A stretch of DNA of 64,000 nucleotides from Paragordius varius. Its lineage: Eukaryota > Nematomorpha. The stretch is from assembly GCA_964247055.1 (NCBI GenBank), contig OZ176050.1, forward strand, positions 9,796,001 to 9,860,000. The letters run 5' to 3'. The position numbers and the translations under genes are program-made. Under the pieces are notes generated by a model. It saw only the letters and a list, made by a program, of their open reading frames with translations. It was not told the origin of the DNA and searched no databases. Shown one piece after another: positions 12,701 to 24,365 of this stretch (positions are counted from its first letter, which is position 1; every line of letters starts with the position of its first letter).

Positions 12701-15700
12701 CCTTGGTTGCTGGAAGGGCGACCCGATTAAAGTGTTTTTAAGTAATAATAATTGTGGTAGAATTTTTCCAAGTAGAAGGGTGCCACTATCATTACAAAGC
12801 AAAGTGGAGGATGAGATAAATAGATTGGTAAAACTGGATATAATTGAGCCTGTTGATCCAAAAAAGACTAGAATCGTTTGGTCCAGCCCTACTGTAAATA
12901 TTATAAAACCTAATAAAGAGCTTAGAATATGCGCGGATTTTAAAATAAGTATAAATCCACACATAAAACCGCCGCAATACATAATCCCAACCTTTGACGA
13001 CCTCATCTCAAAAATTTCCTTCGGCAAATCTTTCTCGACACTAGATTTGAAAGACGCCTATTTTCAAATTCCAGTAGACCCAGATAGTCAGCACTTACTA
13101 ACAATTTCGACACATAAGGGGTTTTATAAGTATAAACGATTGCCTTTCGGGTTAAATTGCGCCCCAAGTTTCTTTCAACAAATAATGGACGAGTTATTAA
13201 AAGATTGCGCAGGTACAGCCGTTTATTTAGATGACGTTATCGTGACAGGAGAAACCGAGACAAAGCACAAGGACAACCTAATAAAGGTATTTACCAAATT
13301 GGAGACAATGGGATTAAAATTGCGCAAAGATAAAATAAAACTTTTTCAACCATCTGTAGAATATCTTGGTCACATTATTTCTGAAAATTGCATTAAGCCC
13401 TCCCCAAACAAAATTAAAGCCATCCAAGAGTGCCCGACCCCGACCAACAAAACCACTCTTAGATCATTTTTGGGTTTACTTAATTTTCATGCAAAATTCA
13501 TCCCTTCCCTAAGCATTTTAATGGGAGAACTACATAAATTAGCAGGCAACAAACAAAAATGGTGTTGGACGCTAACGCATGATTCGATATTCAAAAAAGC
13601 TAAAGACTTGATCTGCCAGAGTAGTTCCTTGCATCCGTATAATCCCAAACTACCTATAGTCTTGGAAACCGACGCGTCAATGTCGGGATACGGTGCTATT
13701 TTATCACATAGAACAACAGCGGGTAATCGCCCGATCGCCTACACGTCAAAAAAATGCTCTCAGGCTGAAGGAAACTATTCAGTAATTGAGCGAGAAGCAA
13801 AATCTATCCTAATAGCGTTAGAGAAGTTTAAAACCTTTTTGTATGGCAGGAAATTTATAATACAAACGGACCACAAACCTTTAGTGAAACTATTTGGGCC
13901 TCAAAGAGATCTAAGTAAAATTAATAATTGTAAACTAGTACGCTGGATAACTAGAACATCGGTATTCGATTTTAACATAGAATATCACCCTGGTACAGAA
14001 AACATAGCTGACTGCCTATCGAGACTCCCCATTGAAAACCAGGAGCCGATGGCGTTTGAGAAAGATGATGAAAGTAGCAATGTTCATTTGATTTGGTCCA
14101 ACGAATTAAATTTAAATAGAGAAATTATCTATCAAGAGTCTATGAAGGATCCTACTATAGCAAAGTTAAAAGTAGCCCTAAGGTCTAATAATTGGACGGA
14201 CCCCCTGGTCAAGCCTTTCATAGCAATAAAAAATGAAATTGAGGATGCATACGGTCTATTATTTGTGGGAGATCGGGTAATAATCCCGAACAAAATTAAG
14301 CCAGATATTTTAAGATACCTGCATAGTGGCCATCCGGGAATACAAGCCATGAAACTATTAAGCCGTGAAAAGGTTTATTGGCCCGGGTTGAGCCAAGATA
14401 TCGATAAATGGGTGCGTAGTTGCCAAAATTGTCAAAGGCTGCGCCCAAATGTACCCGAAAATCCCACCTATCAATGGAACGGGAATACAACCATATGGGA
14501 ACGGCTCCACCTAGATATCGCTGGACCCATTGACAATTTATACTGGGTGGTACTAATTGATCATTGCACCCGCTGGGTGGAGGTAGAAACGTTACGTTCT
14601 GTGAATACCGGTAATATCCTTAAGTTTTTAGAAACCTGTTTTTGCCGGTATGGGTACCCAAAAGTGGTGGTTACTGATAACGGCTCTTATTTTAAATCGG
14701 GGGAGTTTGAGAGAACTTTAGCTTCCTCTAATATAAAACACGTAACATCAGCTCCCTACCACCCCCGAACAAATGGGTTGGTAGAGAGGGTAATTTACAC
14801 TCTAAAAAATCATTATTCAATGTCAACCCCACTTTCCGCAGACCTTTCCGCAGACCCAGTACGAAGATTAAACCAAATCTTATGGGCTTACCGAAACACG
14901 CATCACAGTTCTACGAAGGAGACTCCCGCGCATTTGTTTTTAAAAAGAACTATGCAAAGCCCATTAACATGGATGAAAACGAAACCCAACGAATTCATGG
15001 ATACTCCCGACATTCCGCAGGAGTTTGAAAAGGGGCAAAAAGTATATATCAAGAATGAATTGTGTTCTGGTTGGAGGGAGGGACAAATTGTCGACAGAAC
15101 GGGATGGTTATCGTACAATGTCAACGACAATGGCAAAATCATCCGCAAACATGCTGATCAATTAAGGAATCGCATGGATTGGTCGGCCGAAGGAGAAGAA
15201 GGGAGAAGTGAGGAAAAGACTAAAAACTTAAACAACAACTTAAACAGCAATGATAATAACAGTGAGGAAAAGACTAAAAACTTAACCAACAACTTAAACA
15301 ACAATGATAATAACCTCCGAAAACATCCCACGGAACATGAAATAAGAACCCCTGAAAACATCCAGGAGAATCCGGAATCAGAAAGTGTGCCTTCAAGTGA
15401 GAATACTCCTGTGCAAACAAGTGACACTTCTCCTACCACAACTCGCCGGTACCCGATTAGATCCCGAAAGCCACCCGACCGATATCAAGCTTAAGGAAGA
15501 AGGTATGTTAAAAGGGTTATCATCATACGCAAATTATCCTTCTCTTTTTTAGGCATAATACACTTTGGTCCTTGTTACGTTAAAAATATATATTACCTTG
15601 GTTGTGAATGCAAATTATTTTATTTATACTTATTATCTTTAACAACGTTTAAACCACACAACTTTATCCTTGTGAATGCAATAACCAAATTTCCTAATGT

Positions 15701-18700
15701 ATATAAGGAATCATTGTAACACACAGAACACATTATATTATATTATTCAGTTTTGATGTTATACTAAATAAATAAATATATCCTTTATAATTTATATTAA
15801 CTATTTGTCATAAAAATACAACCAAAATACTCACAATTATAAATCAAACAATTTATTATAAATTGCCAAATATATAGTCAAAGAAATATAATGTAACATG
15901 ATAAATGAAACAAATTTTAAAAATATAATATGAAAATCTAAGAAAGGTATATAATGAGTGTTGAATTAAATATGGGATCTAAAAAAATTATTTAATTTTA
16001 AAAAATTATTGCACCAAGCGATTCACTGGTCAAACTCCTTCTCAAATCTGAAAATAAATTAAGGGCTAAAAAACTCCTTTCAACGGAGACCCATATATAC
16101 GAACATGTATATAATAAATAAAAAAGTCATGACTATTAGTTTTTTTAAGCCTAATCGCCCAAAATTCCGAGAGTATCGCTAATATAATATTAGGCGCTTA
16201 GTTTGAGGTTTGAAGTTTGATATATGTAATATGTAGGTGTACCATCAATTTTAAATAATAAAATAAATTTTTATAATAAAATCATGCGGGAACTACTAAT
16301 TAAGGGGGTGAAACTGGAACCGGGTTGGTTACTGACGGTTGGAACCGGAAGGTTAGTTCCTAAAATTTATAGAAAGAACCAGGATGGTTGCTGATATTTT
16401 GGAATCAGTACCGGGGTGGTTCCTGGGAAAGTGGAACCGAAACCGCGTTGGTTTCATTCATAGGAACCGATTCTTGCTGAAATCCCAGGAATCGGGTTCC
16501 GGTTCCAAGCCCTGCTTTAAACTTTGGGAAGGGAACCGATGAACATAATATGTTTTTAACACAGATATAACATACAGTATATACACTTTTTTTATAAAAA
16601 GTTTTAAAATTGTATCATTGAACCGAGCTTTAACCGCTAGATGGCAGTCACTGTTAATCAGGTTAGTGTTAAAACATTTTATGGGGCACTAAAATTGAGT
16701 CTTTACTCTTTAATCAAAAATTTTCGGAAAGACCAATGTAAAATATACTTTTGGCATCCTTCAAGTATATGTTGAGGCTTAGTACAAGTGCAAGATACGG
16801 CATGAGACTTAGAATTAACTAATAATTTCGGAGGATGAGAAGAGTATAAAGGTTGCATGGATATTGATCCTTGTATTTTCTTCTTTTGACTTTTGTCTTC
16901 ATTAATAGCGTTATTAAAGCCCATATCAGTATCAATAATGTGTTGATTTGAGTTTGATGCATTGCTCGTATTTGTAGTCGTAGTAGTAAAAAGCCACTTA
17001 TATTTGGAATGACCTATAAAATATAATCTAAGGGAGTTATCGTTTAATGATTTATAAACTTTTAATATTATATTTGTAATTCAAGTATTTTTTTTACAAA
17101 AATGGCAAAATATTTTATTGATATACTAAGTAATATTTTATGATTGGTTCCAAAAAATTATAAACAAAACTATATTTATAGCGAAAATGTTCTTCATGTT
17201 TAAATTAATATACCTAGAAGATCTCGAGATTTGGATTTCCGTTTTGTTCCATCCCGTGAACATAGTTGAAAGATGCAACGATATTTTTTAAACACAATTA
17301 TTGCAACTATACAAACGAAGCAAAAAAACGGAACTAAGATACTTGCCATTGTAATTAATTTGGAGTTACCTGTTTCATTCAAATATTCAGCACATTAGTT
17401 AATACATTTTAATAGTTTGGGGCCTTTTTATTTATACATATTGGGACCACTCGAAACGAATATAACCGGTCTCTGACTTCTAAATATAGTCATTCATGGT
17501 TATAAGTAGTCATTACCAACGTAAAATATATGTTAAATCAAGTTGTTCAAATTTAATTTAATTATTAATTATAATTTAAGAGATTATTTAATATATTTAA
17601 GTTTTATACCATTTTATATAAATTAATCAGATGTTAAACATTTAATATGTTTATTAAGCGGTCAGAGTCACGGTTAAGAATGTTATATATTTTTTATTAT
17701 GCGAACTCTCAACTTTTCCATCAACCATGTCGATGATTGATTTTGTTCAAATAATACGTGTGAAATCAAAAACTTTACACACCCTTTCTTATTTTATTCA
17801 AAACCAATAGAATTCGTAATTTTCTCTTATTAATCAAATTTCCTGTTTTTAAAAGAAAATATAAGAGGATTGAAAATTTGGGAGGCGCATTTGCGAAGAC
17901 CGATGAAATTGAAAATTTTATTTATATAGCATTATACCATAATTAAAGTTGATGTAAAGAAATTTCAGTATATTCTATTAATTTGAAACTAATGTCAAAG
18001 TCTTACTTAGGAGTACAGTTTTGTAGGTAAACGAGCTTTATATTTAAAATATCTTAATTAAAAATAATCAATGGTCGTATGTATCTCCGACGGTTAAATT
18101 AATTTTTAAGGTGCACAATATAAAATAAGGCCCAAAACTTATGCCATATTTTAATGTTTCAAAAAACTCAGGAGCAGAAACCGTTTTAAAACCAAATCGT
18201 ATGTTAGCTTGATTTGTGGTTATCTGCTACTTTTTCTTACTGTAATTTTTAGACGTTCAGTGTATTATTACATTAAAACATGTTCGCATTTAGCGTTATT
18301 TTTGGTTATGCCCTAATTATTTAATAATCAAATATTTGTTTTATCTTAAAATTCTGTCCGTAAAAACGGATACAATATATATTTTATAAAATGGCAATAC
18401 AATTTATTTCGTCGGATGAATCTGAGGCTGGGCATTCAAGATTTTTGTTGCATTTTAATGAAGAGGGCAAACAAAATTTTTTGGGAATACATTTTCGTTC
18501 CTGCATACTTCCCAAACATGCTTGACTAGTTTGACATATCACTCCGGTACAGTTTTCTAACAAAAAAATTAAGTTTCTTTATATCACTGGTTCCCAACCT
18601 ATTTTCGTTCATGTCCCCCATGAAAAAAATAAATTCTTACCCCCCCCCCCTCCTTCCCAAAAAAAATAAAAATGCAAGAGCTTATTATAAAAATCATAAT

Positions 18701-21700
18701 CAATGAGATCCTTGTGTCTGCGATTGTGGGAAATATTTTCTACATATCGGGGACAAATATTAATCAATTGCACCTGAAAACCTTTTTAAACTACAATTTG
18801 TTTCTAGTGATATTTTATAGAATTTTTGGCGCCCCCCCCCCCCCCCCATATTTTTCTACCTCCTCCCAAGAAATATTATTGGCATTTCGGTTTTTAAATT
18901 GGTTAAAACCAGATTTGGTTCATATATCTGTTGGCACATATGAGATTTTTATTTTTGTTAATTACATATTTGAAAATTATGGAGAAAATATGGCCGCGCG
19001 TTTAAATTAATATGTAACTAATAAAATGAAAAAACTGAAACAAGGCAACAGGCAAGCAAATTAAATTACCGAAATGGCCAATAATGACTTTCGTTTTTGT
19101 ATTTGATATACAGCCTAATTTATCATCCTCTTAAACTATGATATCAAATTTTGTAGAATATTATTACAGTATTTAATATTTTTTAATATTATGTAAAATT
19201 TATGAATAAAATGTACGACAAGACACGCGACCTTGAATGGACACTTGAGACCATCGTAACTCAAATCCTGGATAAATTCCTTTGGCATCTGAAGATGTAT
19301 AAAATCTGTGCAATCAAAAATAATATGTAAACAGGAATATAGTTAATATTGAGTTTTAATGTAGAAAATTTCTAATGCAAGTACACTGTGTGTTTGCCAA
19401 CTTAATTGCATTTATAATTTGTTTTCTTATACTGGATCATACAGATAAGATGTTAGCTATAAGGACGTTTGAAAATAAAAACGTTTACTCATTCCTAGTG
19501 CATATTATATATTCCAAAATCAAGGTCAAGATTAAAAAAGTAGAAATAATTTATCTTTCGAAAGTTTTTTTACTTTTTTTTGTTTTGAGGAAGAAATCTT
19601 AAATTTAATTAATTAATACTTAATTAATGCGATATTGCTTTCGGAAAGATAAGAGCGGTCATATTCATTCTGATAATATTTTATGTTGCCACAAAGATTA
19701 AGGATGTTGCTTGCATCCTGATGTATTAAATAATATTCTGCATCATAGATTTTGACTTGTGCCATATTGCATCCTGCTAAAATAAACATATATGGCATAA
19801 ATGGTAACTTTGTTTTTTAAGAGTTTCGAATAGAGCATGAGGAAGATGAAATTGGTTTGATAAATTGTTAATATCATTATTCCCTAAATTATAAATCATG
19901 CAATAAATAAGTGATTCCCATCCTGAAGAGTAGTACACCCCCTTTAGCGGGTGTAAAAATATATTATTGTATTTGTGCTCCTGTAAACACATATTTAATT
20001 ATAAAAGTTAAAACTTTTAAATTTATTCACAAGTTAATCAATGGATTCATAGATTAAAGGTATTAGATAATATTTTTGGGAAAAACAGGAAAAGCTGTTT
20101 TTATAATTACCATCAGCCCTTTTGGAACCGTTTAAAATTATAGAACGGGAGATAAAGGACCGTTTTATTTAAACTCTTAATTCAAGTTATGGCATGCAAA
20201 ATAGTTCTAGCTAGGAGAGCATATTAAAATAATTTTATGTTAAGAGGGCCTTAGACAGAAAAGGATGGGAACTACATTATAAATTTGGAAATCAGGACAA
20301 TTCAAAGTGTTTAATGAAAATATCTCAAACGATAAATCCTATAATAAAACCATTTTTATCGGGGAATCTAGTTCTGCGCATAACTATATTTCTTGATAAA
20401 GATAGACATTTTATGGTTGATATGCTTATTTATTTTTAATTCTAAAGCACTTCTCCACCTTAATGAAATTTCCATTGTGCCCCTTCTTAGAGTTTAGTGG
20501 TGTGGTATATCAGCAAAAATGAAGCAATTCATTTTGCAATCCTTTTGTATTTATCGAAAAACTATTTTGCTATGTAACATTTAATTGTTATTTTATTTAA
20601 TTGTTTACAAATATGACTGGGGCATGGCTAAGTTTTAAAATAAAATTTTAAGAACATATCATTATAAAATTATATGACTAACGAAACATGCCTCTACTTA
20701 TATTCGAAAAACATAAATTAATTTTTAAATCATAAAGAATTACACGGTTAGCTCACCTCTGCCATATATTATGTTAATTTATTTGAAAGAAATGAATAAA
20801 AAATAGTTATCAAAATATCTTTTAAACTAAATAAATAGCTTATGAATAAGGGAAATTCGTTTTTATATCCTGAAATTTTATACATGAAAGAAAAAATAAT
20901 ATAAATAATTTAAAAAATCGTTTAAATAGAAATGTAAAATTTAAATGTCCAAAACTTTAATTTAAAGCTCATGAGAGTAATAATATTTTAAATACATAAA
21001 TTATAATATATCACAAAATGTAACTGTAAACCAACTCTATATGACTAATGTAGGTAAATTAGGCATTATCATAAATTTAGACCAAAGTGAAATTTAAAAG
21101 CTATATTATAAATGCATGATGCCTGAATATTCCAAATTAATAAATAGTTTACATCTTATTTAAAAAATCCATAATATGTATTACATACATAAGCCTCCCT
21201 CCATGTCAAGATCTTCCATACGCAAGTATATTTTCCAGCCCTCAATCACTTGTATAATCCAAACACACAAAAGATTTGGTTCATAACTGAATGGGTAACC
21301 AGGAGATCGTATAGTTCCCGATTCTCTACCCCTTATGTAAAAGCCACAATTCCTAGGCCCAATTGGGGAGCCGAAAGATTCTATTAATTTTACAAAATAA
21401 GGTTTGGTGTTTAACCGATCAAAAGATAGCAACCGGTCCCGTTTAATATACAGTTTTATTTAAAACAGGGGTGTTCAACATGCGGCCCTCTAAAAAAATT
21501 TTACAGCCCACGAAAAATTTGAAAAAAAAAACAAATAAATACTATATTATATAATTTTAGAAATTATCATGAACCGTAAAGATATCTAAATTTAAATTTT
21601 TTTGTTAAAGCTAAATGTAGGCAAAGCTTAATGAATCTATCCAAATTTTGCCAATGAAATCATCATAAAATTATCAGTAGATATATCGGGGTCGTAAATT

Positions 21701-22037
21701 TTTTACAGTTTTATAATGATTGAAAAAGAATAAATTTTCAATGCGACCCGCAATTAGAGTTGAAAATGTGGCCCGGGAAACGAATTTGTGTTGGACACCT
21801 CTGATTTAAAGTCATAAACAGCCATCATTACTACAAATGTTAAAATATGTTGGAAACCAAAAATTGATATTAAAAGTTTTTAACTGGTTATTTTATAAAC
21901 GATCACGGTTATGAAAGCATGCATTCATATCCGGTCAAAGTCAACCCTAATAAACATAATTTTAAATGCTTTTACACAATTTTTATTTGTGACGTGGATA
22001 TTTGTTAATGGTAAAATACAAATAATGAAAATTTGGA

Positions 22038-22071
<34 letters not shown>

Positions 22072-24365
22072 AAAATTATAAATAATTACATGGAAATAGA
22101 CAAGCATTTAAATTATTACTCTCAGACGTATTCCTATTTCCATCTTGGCCAATAATATTTTTATGGTAATCTGTTATGGCCGTTGTTTGTGATTGCTGTT
22201 CGTTATTGATATCCTTACTATCATTGTTTGTTAAGTGGGACGTAGGAAGTATGATATGACCAAAAGGATTATCAAAATTTTCAACATGATTAATGCTATG
22301 ATAAAATGATTTATCGAGGGCAACTGTCACTCCATACATTTTATCAAAGTTTTCTGTCTCATTTAGTATAAAAATTAAAACAATAAAACTTAGCATTTAA
22401 TTTTATTTTAGTGAGTTGTGACACCTCAAAAATTTGTATAGTTTAATAGCTAACTAAGTTTAGTGATATATAACGGGCTAAATATAAAGATTAAAGACTT
22501 CCATAAACTATTAGCCGTTATTTTTCAACTATAACCAATGTTTAAATGGAATATATGAACCTTATTTTATTTGTGAGTTAAATAAAATTGAATAAATTAC
22601 CTTCTGCTACGAATTCATATGTCATGTTTAAACGATATTGGTCAAGCATTCTGTCATTTGCCAATATATTGCCGTAGGGTAGTTTAAGTTTTAGCCTGAT
22701 TTCAATGTGACTCTTGAACAAAAATAAGTGTGAGGGTAAATTCGATTGGGAGCGATTATTTTTTGTCGTAAGTCCACAAAAACGACCAATCAAGTGTTTA
22801 AGCCCAATCACGGATACTTGATAAATTTCGGCATAGTTTGTAAGACATCTAAAATTACATGGTTTTTTAATTATGGTTAGAGACATATTTGATAAATTCA
22901 AAAGGTTTAAGATAGAAATCTCTATTGTAGCTTTAGAGTTTTAGCACCGTAAAGAGCACTTGAATTTTAAAAACAAATAAGATACAACTTTCACCAAGAA
23001 TCAAGCCCGGACCTGTTTTTCCGGAACCTGTTGTGAAGCGAACGAATAAGAAAACATAAGTTATAAGGTTTATTTTATGCAATAGTAAATAATGTTGACC
23101 TTCTTTTTAATTCACACCTATCACTTTTTTATTTATTGTTAATTAACTAAACTATTTTAAATTGAATATTTTCCGTTAAATATGTAGTCTTTTAATCTTC
23201 AATTCAATTTGGTTAGTCGATCTTATTTTTAAATTAATTAATCCAAATTGAAGTTTTTTGATTTAACACCAACGTTTTTTTGAAGTAGAACTTATATTTC
23301 TACATTTTAATTAATCGAATATAATTTAATGTTTTGAATGCTTATTTAACAATTAAAAGCTTAAAACTCTTAAGCCATTTTTTAATAAGATTTATTCAAA
23401 TAATAAGTATTGATTTTGATTGAAAAAGTGTTAAGTTTGATCAAAAAATGTTGTTGAAAAGTATTTGCTTCGAATGAAAAAGGCTGTATTTTAGTTTGTA
23501 GTTTAAATAGTCAATAAAACTTTATTGATTCAAATTTGCTTCTTTCGCATTGTATCAAAACAATAACGCCATATGTATATAATGTATATGAATCTAAATC
23601 AAAGGCATTTGACTTAAAATACGGAACCTAATCTTTGCAATCGGAAATTACATGTCTAAATGACAAAAAATTGTTTTGAAACTGAAACCAAATACGCTTA
23701 CGATTCTTAATTTTTTACCACCATTTATATTATATATATTTAGATGAGGTTTATCAAAAAAAGTATATCGACAAATTAACTATATTATAAAGATTTACAC
23801 AACTTGGCTCACATAATTCACACTTAGTAAAATATTTCGTTATTCATAAAACGGCAAAAATAACTTACTCACGGAATTTGACAATATAATTATGGGGGCG
23901 TATGCATTCTCCGTGATCCTCCATATTAAAGTAAAAAAAATCTTTAAAAATTATGATAAGAATAGATTTTAACTCTATTTATAATCTCATGAGGAAGCAG
24001 GGAAAGTACCTATAATTACATAATAGTAATCTTAATGTAAAAAACATCATTATTATATTCCAAAAAAATAAGAAACATATATATTATAAAAATTTGAGAC
24101 CGATTGAAAATAATCTGTGAATACCCGGATTTCCCCAAAACACCGATCAGAAAATCATTGAAAGTCAGTAATAATCCATACGAAGAGACTTTGTTAAATA
24201 TGATCCAACATTCCAAAATTTGATTATTTGAGTGTAATTTAGTATTGTGCGTGTAATAATTATTTGCATTTTTGTTGTGGTTGAATGACCGGTTATTATT
24301 TGTTAGGTTGTTAAGAGTTAATATTCCTTCTAATCGAGAAAATGGAATAGTTTCCAAGCACAGAC
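9742..24365 (-). CDS. Neto: Neto-like receptor auxiliary protein (CUB-CUB-LDLa-TM), 5' end missing
   Basis: Exons on the minus strand: 24365-24144, 23941-23869, 22848-22601, 22353-22120, 21380-21189, 19776-19620, 19305-19232, 18556-18401, 17369-17214, 17013-16749, 10009-9742. All junctions are gt/ag and in phase, giving about 681 residues without the signal-peptide exon. The order is CUB1 (about 1-180, with GRFCG), an Asn/Ser-rich linker, CUB2 (about 265-400; NCGFY, SPGYPFSY, VKIYD, LNLCG, SSDAKGIYPGF), an LDL-receptor class A module (KCIP...SDSSDEINC), one membrane helix (ASILVPFFCFVCIVAIIVF), then a cytoplasmic tail ending PTKV. This is the architecture of Neto, the transmembrane auxiliary subunit of kainate-type glutamate receptors, needed at the fly neuromuscular junction. 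The TKV end is a class I PDZ ligand. The last intron carries nested transposons. The least certain junctions are the first CUB1 donor and the link to the final exon. Confidence 0.87.
11184..11488 (+). repeat. 5' LTR of the gypsy element
   Basis: It begins TGTTAAAAGGGTTATC and ends ACTATTTGTCA, and matches the 3' LTR with no difference that I can see. It contains an AATAAATAAATA stretch that could serve polyadenylation. Confidence 0.93.
11511..15494 (+). CDS. Gag-Pol polyprotein of the gypsy element
   Basis: A single frame of 1327 residues. Parts in order: Gag-like region (1-220), zinc knuckle (about 225-258), aspartic protease (DTGAD near 290), reverse transcriptase (YLDDV near 572), RNase H (DAS near 721), integrase with an HHCC zinc region (about 938-975) and the DDE core (about 1001, 1055 and 1090), and a polar tail with a short internal repeat ending RKPPDRYQ. 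Domain order RT-RNaseH-IN places it in Ty3/gypsy. Gag and Pol share one frame. The long antisense open frames over it are shadows. Confidence 0.95.
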   Translation: MEKINLSCFNPNVEFTNYITYIKRNLEVKNVAATDENMKACLLAFGGIENINKIENYFYPQAIDDIPFPDLLNAGIKIFSPSRNIFSSRFDLIKMKRGRTETFTEFLLRVKQMAIHCRFSSNIDEHIRDVFIAGLDEQAVEMELFTRFPEALENGAPVSLNTVVNIALSHEKARDGLTNTEVLSINIDNDNKSNNNKNHSSNGEINEIATLHQSKSSHSNNNRRTCTKCGTTHTLGHCPAYGKECYRCHRSNHFARCCKVVFKAYSLFNKTKKPQIVPKINNIPIEMIFDTGADISIINYKNWCRLGKPALDFDNNNIFIHAYNNNRIKTLGKCKLQVELDKRTHILECFIINNNLPSIFGMDWIKQFNLKLPNHVIINNLSSYDIYNKFSKLFSEGLGCWKGDPIKVFLSNNNCGRIFPSRRVPLSLQSKVEDEINRLVKLDIIEPVDPKKTRIVWSSPTVNIIKPNKELRICADFKISINPHIKPPQYIIPTFDDLISKISFGKSFSTLDLKDAYFQIPVDPDSQHLLTISTHKGFYKYKRLPFGLNCAPSFFQQIMDELLKDCAGTAVYLDDVIVTGETETKHKDNLIKVFTKLETMGLKLRKDKIKLFQPSVEYLGHIISENCIKPSPNKIKAIQECPTPTNKTTLRSFLGLLNFHAKFIPSLSILMGELHKLAGNKQKWCWTLTHDSIFKKAKDLICQSSSLHPYNPKLPIVLETDASMSGYGAILSHRTTAGNRPIAYTSKKCSQAEGNYSVIEREAKSILIALEKFKTFLYGRKFIIQTDHKPLVKLFGPQRDLSKINNCKLVRWITRTSVFDFNIEYHPGTENIADCLSRLPIENQEPMAFEKDDESSNVHLIWSNELNLNREIIYQESMKDPTIAKLKVALRSNNWTDPLVKPFIAIKNEIEDAYGLLFVGDRVIIPNKIKPDILRYLHSGHPGIQAMKLLSREKVYWPGLSQDIDKWVRSCQNCQRLRPNVPENPTYQWNGNTTIWERLHLDIAGPIDNLYWVVLIDHCTRWVEVETLRSVNTGNILKFLETCFCRYGYPKVVVTDNGSYFKSGEFERTLASSNIKHVTSAPYHPRTNGLVERVIYTLKNHYSMSTPLSADLSADPVRRLNQILWAYRNTHHSSTKETPAHLFLKRTMQSPLTWMKTKPNEFMDTPDIPQEFEKGQKVYIKNELCSGWREGQIVDRTGWLSYNVNDNGKIIRKHADQLRNRMDWSAEGEEGRSEEKTKNLNNNLNSNDNNSEEKTKNLTNNLNNNDNNLRKHPTEHEIRTPENIQENPESESVPSSENTPVQTSDTSPTTTRRYPIRSRKPPDRYQA
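15506..15810 (+). repeat. 3' LTR of the gypsy element
   Basis: Same 305-bp sequence as the 5' LTR. It follows a purine-rich stretch and is followed by the TAAAA target duplication. Confidence 0.93.
16703..16748 (-). other. Read-through extension of the penultimate Neto exon
   Basis: If the donor at 16748/16747 is not used, the Neto frame continues past GCQK for about 15 residues (ending FRKFLIKE) to a stop at 16703. That would give a shorter tail without the PDZ ligand. Drosophila Neto is known to have isoforms differing in the cytoplasmic tail, so intron retention here is a plausible alternative 3' end. It could equally be simple intron sequence. Confidence 0.4.
18585..19000. mobile_element. 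hAT-like fragment with poly-C tracts in a Neto intron
   Basis: It starts CACTGGTTCCCAACC, a typical hAT-type terminus, 28 bases upstream of the LDLa exon acceptor in gene orientation. It then shows C runs at about 18640-18650 and 18832-18847. The stretch CCTTCCC followed by AAAATAAAAATGCA and a TTATTATAA segment is shared with 44310-44580, so both are copies of one family. The right terminus was not found. The 112-residue open frame inside is not a gene. Confidence 0.55.
21466..21803. mobile_element. Small hAT-type MITE in a Neto intron
   Basis: 338 bp. The left end is CAGGGGTGTTCAACATG; the right end reverse-complemented is CAGAGGTGTCCAACAC. Flanks ATTTAAAA and ATTTAAAG match at 7 of 8 bases. 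GCGGCCC / GTGGCCCG motifs lie just inside the ends. It has no coding capacity. It belongs with the copies at 27444, 30726 and 44124. Confidence 0.85.
22041..22069. repeat. (TA)n microsatellite
   Basis: TA run in the Neto intron just 3' (in gene sense) of the linker exon. Confidence 0.9.

Larger units (their letters stand above)
11184..15810 (+). mobile_element. Ty3/gypsy LTR retrotransposon, looks whole
   Basis: A complete LTR element of about 4.6 kb: 305-bp LTRs at 11184-11488 and 15506-15810 (TG...CA), a primer-binding-like TGGCGC just inside the 5' LTR, a purine-rich stretch before the 3' LTR, one long gag-pol frame, and a 5-bp duplication TAAAA on both sides. The two LTRs look identical over their full length by eye, so the insertion is recent. 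It sits inside the hAT-type element at 10925-16514, which in turn lies in the last Neto intron. Confidence 0.95.
10925..16514. mobile_element. hAT-type non-autonomous element, split by a gypsy insertion
   Basis: The termini are inverted repeats: CAGGGCTTGGAACCGGAACC at the left and the same sequence reverse-complemented at the right. The element is flanked by a perfect 8-bp duplication, CTTTAAAC, at 10917-10924 and 16515-16522. Eight-bp duplications with CAGGG-type ends define hAT elements. The two arms (10925-11183 and 15816-16514) together make about 0.95 kb. They are packed with GGAACC / GGTTCC subterminal motifs and have no transposase. It lies in the last intron of the Neto gene. The intact target duplication implies modest age. 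Confidence 0.9.

Noticed and set aside
11684-15439. Several long antisense open frames
   Set aside because: They lie entirely opposite the gypsy Gag-Pol frame, show no domains, and are explained as shadows.
18672-19010. 112-residue plus-strand open frame with a run of prolines
   Set aside because: It crosses a poly-C tract inside a hAT-like fragment; the prolines are the translated tract.
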